DNA from: Pedobacter sp. BAL39 | GTDB lineage: Bacteria; Bacteroidota; Bacteroidia; Sphingobacteriales; Sphingobacteriaceae | Length of the DNA: 64,000 nt | Reading direction: 5' to 3' | NCBI RefSeq assembly: GCF_000170795.1 | Contig: NZ_ABCM01000008.1 | Location: 175,015 to 239,014 of the forward strand | In this document: piece after piece, positions 9,648 to 18,437 of the stretch | How the letters are laid out: each line of letters starts with the position of its first letter | Numbering within the stretch: the first letter of the stretch is position 1 | Translations under genes and position numbers: made by a program | Notes under the pieces: generated by a model | What the model was told of the DNA's origin: nothing | Databases searched by the model: none | Seen by the model: only the letters and a program-made list of their open reading frames with translations

Positions 9648-9741
9648 AAAGAATTAAGCCTGTTTGCTTGATGAGGCTGCAAAGATAATTATAATAAATA
9701 AAAGAAACTGATAAGAGATACGGTTGGCTCCGTTCATGAAA

Positions 9742-9776
9742 ATGCCCCCAAAAAGTGTATGGCTTTTTGAGGGCAT
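9742..9776 (-). terminator. Intrinsic terminator after the DUF6600-like gene
   Basis: Perfect or nearly perfect 14-bp arms (9742-9755 and 9763-9776) around a 7-base loop, 54 bases beyond the stop of the gene at 9830-11305. The minus-strand reading ends in a short T run. A T-rich tract also follows on the plus strand, so it may act in both directions. Confidence 0.7.
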
Positions 9777-9829
9777 GCATTGCTTTTTTTGTCCTAGTAT
9801 GCTAGACAGATTTAAACAGTTGATGCTAA

Positions 9830-11305
9830 TTAACCACCTCTGCCTGTCCTTGAAGGCCTGCTGCTGCCATTGCTGCTGCGTCCTTCAGAAGAACGGCTCG
9901 GCTGACTTTGCTGTACACGCTCAGGTCTGCTTTGTTGTTGTTGCTGCTGACGTTGCTGTCTTTGTTGCTCAGCTTGCTGTTGTCTTTGAGACTGCTCCTG
10001 ACGTTGCTGTTGCTGTCTTTGTTGTTCGGCCTGTTGCTGGCGCTGCTGATCGGCTTGCTGTTGACGTTGCTGATCGGCCTGCTGTTGCCTTTGGGCCTGT
10101 TCCTGACTCTGGCGTTGCTGTCTTTGTTGATCTGCTTGCTGTTGGCGTTGTTGATCGGCCTGCTGCTGTCTTTGCGATTGCTCCTGGCTTTGGCGTTGTT
10201 GTCTTTGAACCTGTTCCTGACGCTGCTGGCCCTGTTCCTGGCTTTGACGTTGCTGTCTCTGCTGCTGTTGGGCAGCTTCAGATCTGGAGTTTCCACTTTC
10301 TGCAGAACGCGGTGTCCTGGCAGGTATGCTGCCATTCTCCCTTGAAGGATTGGTGTTGCCACGGATGTTTCCTCTCTCAGGAGTAGTTCCGTTACCATTG
10401 GTTACACCACTGCCCCTGGATGGACGGGTACCCTCTGTTCTGCCAGGAGCGGTTGTATTGCCTCTTGGTGCCGTATTACCTCTTGTCGCGGCATTGCTGC
10501 GATCGGCAGAAGTTCTTGACCTGGTCACATATTCATCGCCTCTCACCGCCTCACGTGGCGCCTGTACACTACCTCTGTCGGCCCTGGAACGTCCTGGATT
10601 ATAGATGTTGATGTTGTTTCCGCTGATGCTGGTTCTTCCTGACCTTGAAGAACGGTTGATGTTATACACCGCAACATCGGATCTGGTAGCCCTTCTTACG
10701 TCGTCAATCCTCGGACCTGAATAATAAGTCCTTCTGTTCCTGACATAAGTGTTATTGATGATGGTCGTATTGTGAATGATCGTCACATTTCTCCTCGAAT
10801 AATACCTCGGGAAGCTGTCATAATAGATGTTCCGCTGCGGTACGAATACCCACCACAGGTCAGGGATACCAATATTGATGTTGACATTGAACCCCGGGCC
10901 CATAGGTGCCCATCCGTAATATCCGCCGCCGCTCCTCCAGCTTACCCATGCTGGTCCCCAAACGGTATCAGGGATCCAGATCCACTGTCTGTAGCTGTTG
11001 TATACCCATCTTCCGTAATGGAAAGGCGCCCAGCCCCAGTCGTAATTGGATACCCAGGTATTTCCGTATTCTGTCATCGCCCAGCGTCCATTGGTGTAGT
11101 AAGGCCTGAAATCACCCTGCTCCACATCGGGGCGCCATACGTACCCATACTCGGGATCCTGGATCCAGGTGCCGTAGGGTGATAATTCGTCGTAAAAAGA
11201 TTGAAGCGAAATGTCGTCGTCCTGTGCCAACACCCGCTGTGTGGTTCCGGTTAGAAGGAGCAGTAGCCCCAACAAGATTGCCGGTAATTTGATGAACTTT
11301 TTCAT
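9830..11305 (-). CDS. Exported Trp/Tyr-rich protein with Gln/Arg repeat tail, DUF6600-like
   Basis: A 491-residue protein of unknown function. Residues 1-27 are a clear signal peptide ending VLAQ. Residues 30-190 are packed with Trp, Tyr and Gly (for example YGYVWRPDV, WGWAPFHYGRW and WVSWRSGGGYYGWAPMGP), which recalls the DUF6600 family. Residues 190-330 are low-complexity, rich in Arg, Ser, Asn and Gly. From about 340 to 470 the chain is a run of short QQRQQQADQQ-type repeats. It is probably periplasmic or surface exposed and the tail is probably disordered. Long open frames on the opposite strand of the repeat (Leu-rich) are artefacts of the CTG/CAG composition. Confidence 0.8.
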   Translation of the reverse strand: MKKFIKLPAILLGLLLLLTGTTQRVLAQDDDISLQSFYDELSPYGTWIQDPEYGYVWRPDVEQGDFRPYYTNGRWAMTEYGNTWVSNYDWGWAPFHYGRWVYNSYRQWIWIPDTVWGPAWVSWRSGGGYYGWAPMGPGFNVNINIGIPDLWWVFVPQRNIYYDSFPRYYSRRNVTIIHNTTIINNTYVRNRRTYYSGPRIDDVRRATRSDVAVYNINRSSRSGRTSISGNNINIYNPGRSRADRGSVQAPREAVRGDEYVTRSRTSADRSNAATRGNTAPRGNTTAPGRTEGTRPSRGSGVTNGNGTTPERGNIRGNTNPSRENGSIPARTPRSAESGNSRSEAAQQQQRQQRQSQEQGQQRQEQVQRQQRQSQEQSQRQQQADQQRQQQADQQRQQRQSQEQAQRQQQADQQRQQQADQQRQQQAEQQRQQQQRQEQSQRQQQAEQQRQQRQQQQQQSRPERVQQSQPSRSSEGRSSNGSSRPSRTGRGG

Positions 11306-11649
11306 TTTGTGTGTGATTTAATTTTACCTAACGCTTTTTGTGTATCAATTTGAGTTCCAACCAACCCAAAAGTTTAATCTGTCTGTGAAATATTACATTA
11401 TGCTTATTTGGATTCGCCTAATAATATTGGCTAATCCCGTGATATTTCCGTTATTTTATTTGTATCTGGTTAGTGCTCCGCTACCGCATCTGTTAAGATT
11501 TATATGCAGATCCTTTATATACAATTTACGTAATTCTTTTGATATGAACACTTTTTGTGTGTTAAGATGACGTATCGCTTATAATAATGGGCCTCTGATG
11601 GTGCTTTACCGCAATTTATTTTCTTCCTTTGTAGATTAAACGAAAATTT
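11306..11649. other. AT-rich divergent intergenic region
   Basis: 344 bases between two divergent genes. It must contain the promoters of the DUF6600-like gene and of the rsmI-like gene, but no clean TTTG/TAnnTTTG pair was found. A small inverted repeat, AACAC-n7-GTGTT, lies near 11547-11563. A 76-codon frame at 11340-11570 has no coding character that I can see. Confidence 0.5.
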
Positions 11650-12363
11650 ATGCAAAAAGGTACCTTATTCCTCATTCCCGTTCCTCTGGCTGAGAACGCC
11701 ACGCAGCAGTCTTTTACTCCCTTTGTTGGAGATACCATCAATGCGATTACCGTTTATATCGTTGAAAATGAGAAAACTGCGAGGAAGTTTTTGAAGGAAG
11801 CAGGTCTGAAGACTCCACAAAGTGAGTTGGTGATCCACGACTATGGCAAGCATAAACGCAATACTTCCCTTGCCCCATTTTTTAAGGAGCTTGCTGCGGG
11901 TAAGGATGTTGGTCTGATGAGCGAAGCGGGATGTCCGGGTGTGGCAGATCCTGGTGCCGAGATCGTTGCTGAAGCGCACCGCCGCGGGATCAAGGTGGTT
12001 CCCCTGGTAGGTCCAAGTGCCATATTGCTGGCATTAATGGCATCGGGATTTAATGGGCAGAGCTTCACCTTCCACGGTTACCTGCCGATAGATAAGGTGG
12101 AACGGGCAAAACGCATCAAGGAACTGGAGCAACTGGCCCTCAAAAACAGGCAAACGCAGATTTTTATGGAGACTCCATTCCGCAATAATCACCTGTACGA
12201 AGATGTGCTCAAAAATGCATCACCACAAGCCATGCTCAGCATTGCCTGCAACATCACAGGAGCAGACGAATTTATCAAGACCCAGTCGGTAGCGCTCTGG
12301 AAAAACGAACGCATAGACCTGCACAAGAAACCAGCGATATTTTTACTGTATAAACAAGGCTAA
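11650..12363 (+). CDS. SAM-dependent tetrapyrrole-methylase-fold methyltransferase, RsmI-like
   Basis: A 237-residue protein of the tetrapyrrole methylase superfamily. It shows the expected order: a GTLFLIPVPL opening, LMSEAGCPGVADPGAEIV (the family AGxPxxxDPG motif), VPLVGPSAILLALMASG, and FHGYLPIDKVER. These are the hallmarks of RsmI, which 2'-O-methylates C1402 of 16S rRNA. It is shorter than E. coli RsmI (about 286 residues) and lacks a C-terminal extension, as in a second, shorter Bacteroidetes family. The rRNA target is therefore likely but not certain. Single gene, cytosolic. Confidence 0.75.
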   Translation: MQKGTLFLIPVPLAENATQQSFTPFVGDTINAITVYIVENEKTARKFLKEAGLKTPQSELVIHDYGKHKRNTSLAPFFKELAAGKDVGLMSEAGCPGVADPGAEIVAEAHRRGIKVVPLVGPSAILLALMASGFNGQSFTFHGYLPIDKVERAKRIKELEQLALKNRQTQIFMETPFRNNHLYEDVLKNASPQAMLSIACNITGADEFIKTQSVALWKNERIDLHKKPAIFLLYKQG

Positions 12364-12407
12364 TCAAAAAATGCCCCGGGAGATGGTCAGCAAAAATACC
12401 TGCCGCA

Positions 12408-12980
12408 TTAGCGGTACATATTTTTGCTTTCTATAAAGGACTGTACCTCGTCGGTAACGAGGTACTGAATGTTTTTTCCTGCCTTGATGGCTTTGCGGAT
12501 GAAACTGGAAGAAATCTCCATCTGCGGGGTGTCTGTGATGACAATAGCCGGGTTCGCCTCCCATTCTGACAGGTCGACTCCCGGTCTGGGATACACGTAA
12601 ATCTCGTAATCCCTCAGCAGCACTTCATAATTTTTCCATTTTTTCAGGGAGGCAAGGTTATCTGCACCCATGATGAGCGCAAATGATTTCTCCGGGTACC
12701 TCTCCTTCAGGAAAGCAAGGGTGTCAATGGTGTAAGAGGGCTGTGGAAGGCCAAATTCGATGTCGCTCACCTTCAGGTTTGCGGCATTTTCAGTGGCGAT
12801 TTTTGCCATCTCCAGCCGGTCATACATATTGGTCAGGCCTGCCTTGTCCTTCAGCGGATTGTGTGGCGATACCACCAGCCATACCTCTTTCAGCCCGGTA
12901 AACTCCGCCATATAATTGGCAATGATCAGGTGTCCGGTATGGATGGGATTGAATGATCCGAAAAATAACCCGGTTTTCAT
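12408..12980 (-). CDS. nadD: Nicotinate-nucleotide adenylyltransferase
   Basis: A 190-residue nucleotidyltransferase that makes deamido-NAD from nicotinate mononucleotide and ATP. The ATP-binding GLFFGSFNPIHTGHL (residues 4-18) with the HxGH motif, LVVSPHNPLK and the C-terminal ISSSFIRKAIKAG (ISSTxIR motif) are all visible. It lies 21 bases after gmk, at the end of a yicC-gmk-nadD unit. Cytosolic. Confidence 0.95.
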   Translation of the reverse strand: MKTGLFFGSFNPIHTGHLIIANYMAEFTGLKEVWLVVSPHNPLKDKAGLTNMYDRLEMAKIATENAANLKVSDIEFGLPQPSYTIDTLAFLKERYPEKSFALIMGADNLASLKKWKNYEVLLRDYEIYVYPRPGVDLSEWEANPAIVITDTPQMEISSSFIRKAIKAGKNIQYLVTDEVQSFIESKNMYR

Positions 12981-13001
12981 GGGATAGTTTGCTGCGCAGG
13001 T

Positions 13002-13574
13002 TTAACCTTTATTGATGAAATCTCCAATCAGTTGCTCTGCTTCCTTGCAGGCCGTCTCCAGATCGTAGTTTTTGAGGATGATGTCAAACTTGTCTGCATA
13101 ATTCAGCTCTTTTTCAGCCTTTATAAAGCGCTCCTGCAGCTTTTCCTGACTGTCAGTTCCCCTGCCGGTCAGACGTTCCTTCAGGACCTCCAGAGAAGGT
13201 GGCTGAACGAATATGGCAAGGGCATCCTCTTCATATTTGCGCTTCAGACGCAATCCGCCTTCTACGTCAATGTCAAAGATCACATGCTGACCTGCATTCC
13301 AGATCCGCTCAATCTCGGAACGGAGGGTTCCGTAAAAAGTGCCGTTGTAGACTTCTTCGAATTCTACGAACTCCTGGTGCGCGACCTTATGCAGAAAAGA
13401 TTCTTTAGAGATAAAATAATAGTCTTTCTCATGCTGCTCGTCACCCCTGGCTTCACGTGTGGTTGCAGAGATGGAGAAACTCAGCTCAGGAAATTTCTTC
13501 AGCAAGTGTTTTACAATAGTGGTTTTGCCTGCACCTGAGGGGGCAGAAAATATAATGAGTTTACCTTGTATCAT
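13002..13574 (-). CDS. gmk: Guanylate kinase
   Basis: A 190-residue kinase phosphorylating GMP/dGMP with ATP. The P-loop is FSAPSGAGKTTIVKHLL (residues 9-25), followed by the GMP-binding SISATTREARGDEQHEKDYYF and VIFDIDVEGGLRLK. Length is as expected. It starts 6 bases after yicC and is translated in the same direction, so it is cotranscribed with yicC and nadD. Confidence 0.96.
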   Translation of the reverse strand: MIQGKLIIFSAPSGAGKTTIVKHLLKKFPELSFSISATTREARGDEQHEKDYYFISKESFLHKVAHQEFVEFEEVYNGTFYGTLRSEIERIWNAGQHVIFDIDVEGGLRLKRKYEEDALAIFVQPPSLEVLKERLTGRGTDSQEKLQERFIKAEKELNYADKFDIILKNYDLETACKEAEQLIGDFINKG

Positions 13575-13580
13575 GCTTGC

Positions 13581-14456
13581 TTATAAAACGTTTAATAGTT
13601 GTTCTTTAATTTTTTCCAGTTCTTCTTTCATGCCCACAACCAGCTGTTGTATCTGTGCGTCGTTTGCTTTCGCACCCATGGTATTGATCTCACGACCGAT
13701 TTCCTGGGAGATGAAACCAAGCTTTTTACCATTGGCATCTTTACTTTTCAGTGTGGCTGTAAAATATTCACAGTGACTTTTCAGTCGTGTTTTTTCTTCT
13801 GTAATATCCAGTTTATCAATATAATAAATCAATTCCTGCTCCAGCCTGTTCTGGTCAACATTTACCTTGCCCACATTTTCTTCCAGGAACTGGTTCAGCC
13901 GGCTTCTGATCTGGGGTACACGCAGGGGCTCCAGGATCTCCACCTGTGCAAAGAAACCGAGGATGTTTTTGATCCGCAGTTCGAGGTCTTCCTTAAGGAC
14001 ATTTCCTTCGGTAATGCGAAACTGGTTGAAATTGGCCAATGCGGTATTGAAGGTGCTGTATAAGATGTTCCAGTCATTTTCGTCTACCTCTTCTTCCGCA
14101 TAGCTGATCACCTCTGGGAAGTTCAGTGCGGCCTGAAGCAGGTTACTGGAGTTGGCACCCAGGTCAGTATTCAGCGCTTCCAGCTGTTTGTAATAGCGGG
14201 TCAGGAGTGCTGCATTGATGGTTGCACCCTTCAACGACTCTTCACCACGATCAATGTTGATGGAAAGGCCGACCTTCCCACGTTCAATTTCCTTACTGCA
14301 AATGTTGCGCAACAGCAGTTCCTTATCAGAAAAAGCTCTGGGAACTTTTAAGTTGAGTTCTAAAAATTTGCTGTTTAGAGACTTGATCTCCACGGAAAAT
14401 TTTACGTTTCCTTCGTCGGTAGAGGCCAGACCAAAGCCCGTCATTGATTTTATCAT
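13581..14456 (-). CDS. YicC/YloC family endoribonuclease
   Basis: A 291-residue protein of the YicC family. I chose ATG 14456 because family members start MIxSMTGFG and five codons before it add nothing conserved. The C-terminal DUF1732 region reads GKKLGFISQEIGREINTMGAKAND with the typical closing QLVVGMKEELEKIKEQ. The E. coli YicC protein was reported as an endoribonuclease that affects sRNA RyhB, and other members are also described as endoribonucleases. It is the first gene of a unit with gmk and nadD. Confidence 0.9.
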   Translation of the reverse strand: MIKSMTGFGLASTDEGNVKFSVEIKSLNSKFLELNLKVPRAFSDKELLLRNICSKEIERGKVGLSINIDRGEESLKGATINAALLTRYYKQLEALNTDLGANSSNLLQAALNFPEVISYAEEEVDENDWNILYSTFNTALANFNQFRITEGNVLKEDLELRIKNILGFFAQVEILEPLRVPQIRSRLNQFLEENVGKVNVDQNRLEQELIYYIDKLDITEEKTRLKSHCEYFTATLKSKDANGKKLGFISQEIGREINTMGAKANDAQIQQLVVGMKEELEKIKEQLLNVL

Positions 14457-14663
14457 GTGCAAAGATATCATTTATTGTTAATTGATTAAATGTAGCCATT
14501 TAAATAAGCGCGAAATAACATTCCGGCCCTTTTATTGCTAACTTATAATGGCTTTGTTTTAAGAGTACCTGGGCTTTCACAGCTTGCCGCTTCTGCTCAT
14601 TTAACGTTTTTTAACTTAATAGCCTGCCAAATATTGGTTAAGTTTACAAAAATATTCACTGTC

Positions 14664-15377
14664 ATGAGACCTTCCTGCCTAAAGTTTTTTGTGTTTTTCT
14701 TGCTGATTTTCAGTTCGGTATCTGTTGCTTTTGGGCAGCAGGACTTCCTGCTGAAGGGCGCAGTAATTGAAAAAGGGAGCGCTACAAGGCTTGAATCCGC
14801 ACAGATTGTCAATAAAAGGAATGGCTTTACCGTCATGAGCAGCAACCTTGGTCTTTTTGAGATCAAAGCCAGCATAGGTGACACTCTTTTGGTCATGAAA
14901 AGAGAATACTCGGATATGGAAGTACCTGTTGCAAGTAACAAAGACCTGGTAGTTTACATGGCGATGGGAAATACGCTTAGGGAGGTACGGATTACCGGTC
15001 AGTCGAAAAAGGACGAGCTGAATGATGTAAAAAGAGACTTCAAAAATAAAGGATCGTTTTATCAGGGGAAACCCCCATTGCTTTCCTACATATTCTCTCC
15101 GCTGACAGCGGTGTATGAGTTGTTTGGTCGCACACCAAAAAATGCAAGGCGCTTTGGGAATTATTACAACAATGAGCTGCAACAGACGCAGATTGATGGT
15201 TTTTTTAACGAGTCACTGATCAAAAAGAATACAGGGCTGGAGGGGAAGGAGCTGGAGAATTTCATGTTAAACTACAGACCTGACTACGAAAAAGCCAAAA
15301 ACTGGACCGAATATGATGCGATCAAACACATTAAAGATTCCTATAAAACATATACGGATACTTTGAAGAAGAAATAG
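14664..15377 (+). CDS. Exported protein with carboxypeptidase-regulatory-like domain
   Basis: A 237-residue protein, not recognised beyond its domain. The start at 14664 gives a clean signal peptide (MRPSCLKFFVFFLLIFSSVS to VAFGQ); an earlier in-frame start would place 43 charged and mixed residues before it. Residues about 25-110 look like a CarboxypepD_reg-like beta-sandwich (FLLKGAVIEKGSATRLESAQ, then LVVYMAMGNTLREVRITG), commonly found at the N-terminus of Bacteroidetes surface proteins. The rest is polar and helical, rich in Asn and Lys. Stand-alone gene between yicC and rnc. Probably periplasmic or lipid-facing; function unknown. Confidence 0.75.
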   Translation: MRPSCLKFFVFFLLIFSSVSVAFGQQDFLLKGAVIEKGSATRLESAQIVNKRNGFTVMSSNLGLFEIKASIGDTLLVMKREYSDMEVPVASNKDLVVYMAMGNTLREVRITGQSKKDELNDVKRDFKNKGSFYQGKPPLLSYIFSPLTAVYELFGRTPKNARRFGNYYNNELQQTQIDGFFNESLIKKNTGLEGKELENFMLNYRPDYEKAKNWTEYDAIKHIKDSYKTYTDTLKKK

Positions 15378-15405
15378 CGGAGAGTAATTTTGTCTTGAAA
15401 GACTA

Positions 15406-16134
15406 TTAGATGGTAAGCGTTTCGCATGCTTTTTCTGCAGCGAGTTTTTCCGCATTCTTTTTATTGTAATCCCTGCCAATACCCACACTTTCTCCATCAA
15501 TTACGGCGCTGATGGTAAAGAGCTTCGGACTGTCTCCTTCGCTGTTTTGTACCATCTCAAAAATGACGTCCTTGCCATGACGCTGACACCATTCGATGAG
15601 CTTGCTCTTGAAATTTGTCTCTGTCAACTCCAGGGTATGGATGTCAACATAGGGTTTAATGATCCTTTTTAGCAGGAAATCTTTAGTGAAGTTGTATCCT
15701 TTGTCGAGATAAATGGCACCGATCAATGCCTCAAATGCATCTCCAAGCATGGAGTGATGTTTGGTCTGAACGTTTACGGTTTTCTGGTCGAATACGATGA
15801 GCTGATCGAAGCCCATTTTACGCGCCAGCTGGTTGAGGTTTGCCCTGTTGACAATCTTGGAGCGCATTTCCGTCAGAAACCCTTCTTCCTTATAAGGATA
15901 GTTCTTGAATAACAGCTCCGCGACGACGGAGCCGAGAATGGCATCGCCTAAAAACTCGAGCCTTTCGTTACTGCTTCTACTTCCATTTTTTAAAACTTTC
16001 GCCACAGACCTGTGCCTGAATGCCATTTGATATAAAATGGTATTTCCGGGAACAAAGCCCAAGATGTTTTTTAACTTTTTTATAAATACTTTATTTGGTG
16101 AAAAATAAAGCTTATACAGGTCAAATAATGGCAT
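15406..16134 (-). CDS. rnc: Ribonuclease III
   Basis: A 242-residue double-strand-specific endoribonuclease. The catalytic signature is NERLEFLGDAILGSVVAE near residues 57-74, with the second acidic cluster in SMLGDAFEALIGAIYLDKG. A double-stranded RNA-binding domain occupies the last 70 residues and ends with NKKNAEKLAAEKACE. Acts in rRNA and mRNA processing. Downstream of fabF on the same strand, but a hairpin terminator lies between them. Confidence 0.95.
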   Translation of the reverse strand: MPLFDLYKLYFSPNKVFIKKLKNILGFVPGNTILYQMAFRHRSVAKVLKNGSRSSNERLEFLGDAILGSVVAELLFKNYPYKEEGFLTEMRSKIVNRANLNQLARKMGFDQLIVFDQKTVNVQTKHHSMLGDAFEALIGAIYLDKGYNFTKDFLLKRIIKPYVDIHTLELTETNFKSKLIEWCQRHGKDVIFEMVQNSEGDSPKLFTISAVIDGESVGIGRDYNKKNAEKLAAEKACETLTI

Positions 16135-16156
16135 TAAAACAGTTTACAAAAATTAT

Positions 16157-16180
16157 AGGAGACTACCGGGATAGTCTCCT
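16157..16180 (-). terminator. Hairpin between fabF and rnc
   Basis: AGGAGACTA (16157-16165) pairs with TAGTCTCCT (16172-16180) around a 6-base loop, 18 bases after the fabF stop. On the minus strand it is followed within a few bases by a T run. It probably ends or attenuates the acpP-fabF transcript ahead of rnc. Confidence 0.6.
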
Positions 16181-16197
16181 TAACAGATATTTAATCT

Positions 16198-17451
16198 TTA
16201 TTCTTCGTATTTTTTGAAAATCACAGATGCATTATGACCACCGAAGCCAAAAGTGTTGCTTTGTGCAGCACGGATGGTGCGTTTTTGAGCCTTGTTGAAC
16301 GTGAAGTTTAGCTTTGGATCGAATTCAGGATCATCATTAAAATGATTGATCGTAGGTGGCACTATGTCATTTTTGACAGCAAGGATGGCGGCAATGGCCT
16401 CCACAGCACCCGCTGCACCCAAAAGGTGACCAGTCATTGATTTTGTAGAACTGATGTTAAGTTTGTAAGCATCTTCGCCAAACAGGTCAACAATCGCTTT
16501 GCTTTCTGAGATGTCTCCCAGAGGGGTAGAAGTACCATGAACGTTGATGTAATCAATGTCTCCGGTCGTTAAACCTGCGTCATTCAATGCATTCGTCATG
16601 ACCATTCTTGCGCCCAGTCCCTGAGGATGAGGTGCGGTAATATGGTTGGCATCAGCACTCATTCCGCCGCCAACTAATTCAGCATAAATCTTTGCACCAC
16701 GTTTTTTCGCGTGTTCCAGCTCCTCAAGGATGATGGTTCCTGCTCCTTCTCCAGCCACAAAGCCATCTCTGTCTCTGTCAAATGGCCTGGAAGCCGTTGA
16801 TGGATCGTCATTTCTTGTGGAAAGGGCATGCATCGCATTAAATCCTCCAATTCCGGCTTCGTTAATGATGGCCTCAGAACCTCCGCTGATGATCACGTCA
16901 CACATATTCAGACGAATATAATTATACGCATCAATCATGGCATTGGTAGATGAAGCACAAGCAGAAACAGTGGCGAAATTCGGGCCCCGAAGACCATATT
17001 TTATGGAAATGTGGCCGGGAACAATGTCAATAATTACTTTAGGAATGAAGAACGGGTTGATGCGCGGCGTGCCGTCACCAAGGAAAAAGTTCTTCATTTC
17101 ATCCTGGAACGTTTTAAAACCGCCAATACCAGAACCCCAGATTACGCCGATACGGTTGGTGTCTAATTGTGAAAAATCAAAATTACCATCCTTTACGGCC
17201 TCATCTGTAGCCACTAAAGCGTATTGAACAAATGGATCTAACTTGCGGGCTTCTTTTTTATCTAAAAAATCTTCTGGGTTGAAGTTCTTAAGTTCACATG
17301 CAAACTTCGTCTTGAACTTTGATGTGTCAAAACCTGTAATAGGGCCAGCGCCACTCACTCCATTTAACAAACCATCCCAGAATTCTGGGATAGTATTGCC
17401 TATTGGAGTGAGTGCACCCAACCCTGTAACTACTACTCTTTTTAATTCCAT
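16198..17451 (-). CDS. fabF: 3-oxoacyl-ACP synthase II
   Basis: A 417-residue condensing enzyme that elongates acyl-ACP with malonyl-ACP. The nucleophile lies in TVSACASSTNAM, and the two histidines are in NVHGTSTPLGD and KSMTGHLLGAAGAVE, giving the Cys-His-His triad. The start MELKRVVVTGLGALTPIG is canonical. Directly downstream of acpP with a 28-base gap, the usual fatty-acid pair. Confidence 0.96.
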   Translation of the reverse strand: MELKRVVVTGLGALTPIGNTIPEFWDGLLNGVSGAGPITGFDTSKFKTKFACELKNFNPEDFLDKKEARKLDPFVQYALVATDEAVKDGNFDFSQLDTNRIGVIWGSGIGGFKTFQDEMKNFFLGDGTPRINPFFIPKVIIDIVPGHISIKYGLRGPNFATVSACASSTNAMIDAYNYIRLNMCDVIISGGSEAIINEAGIGGFNAMHALSTRNDDPSTASRPFDRDRDGFVAGEGAGTIILEELEHAKKRGAKIYAELVGGGMSADANHITAPHPQGLGARMVMTNALNDAGLTTGDIDYINVHGTSTPLGDISESKAIVDLFGEDAYKLNISSTKSMTGHLLGAAGAVEAIAAILAVKNDIVPPTINHFNDDPEFDPKLNFTFNKAQKRTIRAAQSNTFGFGGHNASVIFKKYEE

Positions 17452-17479
17452 TTATACGGATTATACGGAGACCGTATTT

Positions 17480-17716
17480 TTACTTAACGTTTTTCTCTAA
17501 GTAAGCAATTGCTTGACCAACAGTACCAATAGTTTCAGCCTGATCATCAGGAATCGCTACATTGAATTCTTTTTCGAACTCCATAATAAGCTCTACAGTA
17601 TCTAAAGAATCCGCACCCAAGTCGTTAGTGAAAGAAGCTTCTGGTGTAACTTCGTTTTCATCCACACCTAATTTTTCAACGATAATAGCCTTAACTCTTG
17701 AAGCAATATCAGACAT
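17480..17716 (-). CDS. acpP: Acyl carrier protein
   Basis: A 78-residue acidic four-helix carrier. The phosphopantetheine attachment site is the serine in [18 protein letters not shown]. Very strong match in length and composition. First gene of acpP-fabF; its promoter lies in the 158-base divergent gap shared with the IPExxxVDY gene. Confidence 0.97.
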   Translation of the reverse strand: MSDIASRVKAIIVEKLGVDENEVTPEASFTNDLGADSLDTVELIMEFEKEFNVAIPDDQAETIGTVGQAIAYLEKNVK

Positions 17717-17874
17717 AATGATTATAATTTAATGGTTAAATAATTCAGTGCAAAGAAAAATAAATATTTACACATTTCAAATGTTTTTATTTCTCTTCCA
17801 ATTTTAATGTTTTTATTTTGAACATCAATGTAAAATTAGTTTTATAATTTTGTAATCCCGTAAAAAAGTGTGAT

Positions 17875-18297
17875 TTGAACAAAACCTACCTGAAATTATC
17901 GTTAGATCTTGATTTCGTATTGATTGCAATCACTGCTTCTTTAAAGGATTATATGCTCTGTCATAAAATCAATACCAAGCTCAGCTTTAACTTCGAAAAG
18001 ATTGAGGATCACGAGGTTTACATCAATATGGACGATGATGAACCCCTGTCGTTCTCCAAGTATTATTTCTTCGTTGAACAGGGTGAGATTGAATATTACA
18101 TCGTTAACAATCGAAACGCCGAAGGGTTTTTGATTCCTGAGATGAATAAGGTCGATTTTTTTATGATCATTCACCAGTATATTGATAAAGAAGACCTTAA
18201 TTTTATTCTTTCCGGACTAAATAAACTGCCTGATATTCAGGTTGCTGCGCAAATTGACCCCCGTAAACTCCGGTCCAGGGAAAATTTGGTAATGTAA
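17875..18297 (+). CDS. IPExxxVDY family protein with a TTG start
   Basis: A 140-residue protein of unknown function that carries the family-defining pattern as IPEMNKVDF, with Phe instead of Tyr at the end. The reading frame gives KTYLKLSLDLDFVLIAITAS immediately after the start, which matches where I expect the family to begin. The only initiator there is TTG at 17875; the next ATG would remove 25 conserved residues. Found in Bacteroidetes beside fatty-acid and pyk genes. No signal peptide or membrane span. Precedes pyk by 140 bases. Confidence 0.8.
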   Translation: MNKTYLKLSLDLDFVLIAITASLKDYMLCHKINTKLSFNFEKIEDHEVYINMDDDEPLSFSKYYFFVEQGEIEYYIVNNRNAEGFLIPEMNKVDFFMIIHQYIDKEDLNFILSGLNKLPDIQVAAQIDPRKLRSRENLVM

Positions 18298-18371
18298 ATT
18301 TTATATTGCAGGTGTATTAAATACACTATATTTGATTCTACAAAGTCATAAAAATAACAATAATAATGAGG

Positions 18372-18412
18372 CCAACAATGGTTTTTGAGGTCAAAAACCG
18401 TCGTCTTGTTGG
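18372..18412 (+). promoter_or_regulatory. Nested hairpin in the pyk leader
   Basis: CCAACAA (18372-18378) pairs with TTGTTGG (18406-18412), enclosing GGTTTTTGA (18380-18388) paired with TCAAAAACC (18391-18399) across two bases. It ends 25 bases before the pyk start. No T run follows, so a simple terminator for the preceding gene is unlikely. A 5' UTR stability element or a protein-binding dyad would fit. Confidence 0.5.
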
Positions 18413-18437
18413 TGGACAATAACTTTAAGTAACCAAG

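Noticed and set aside
9908..10345. Long Leu-rich open frame opposite the Gln/Arg repeat
   Set aside because: It is the reverse complement of CAG/CTG-type repeats of the DUF6600-like gene and has no start signal or domain.
11340..11570. 76-codon frame in the divergent region 11306-11649
   Set aside because: AT-rich intergenic sequence with no homology pattern or start signal.
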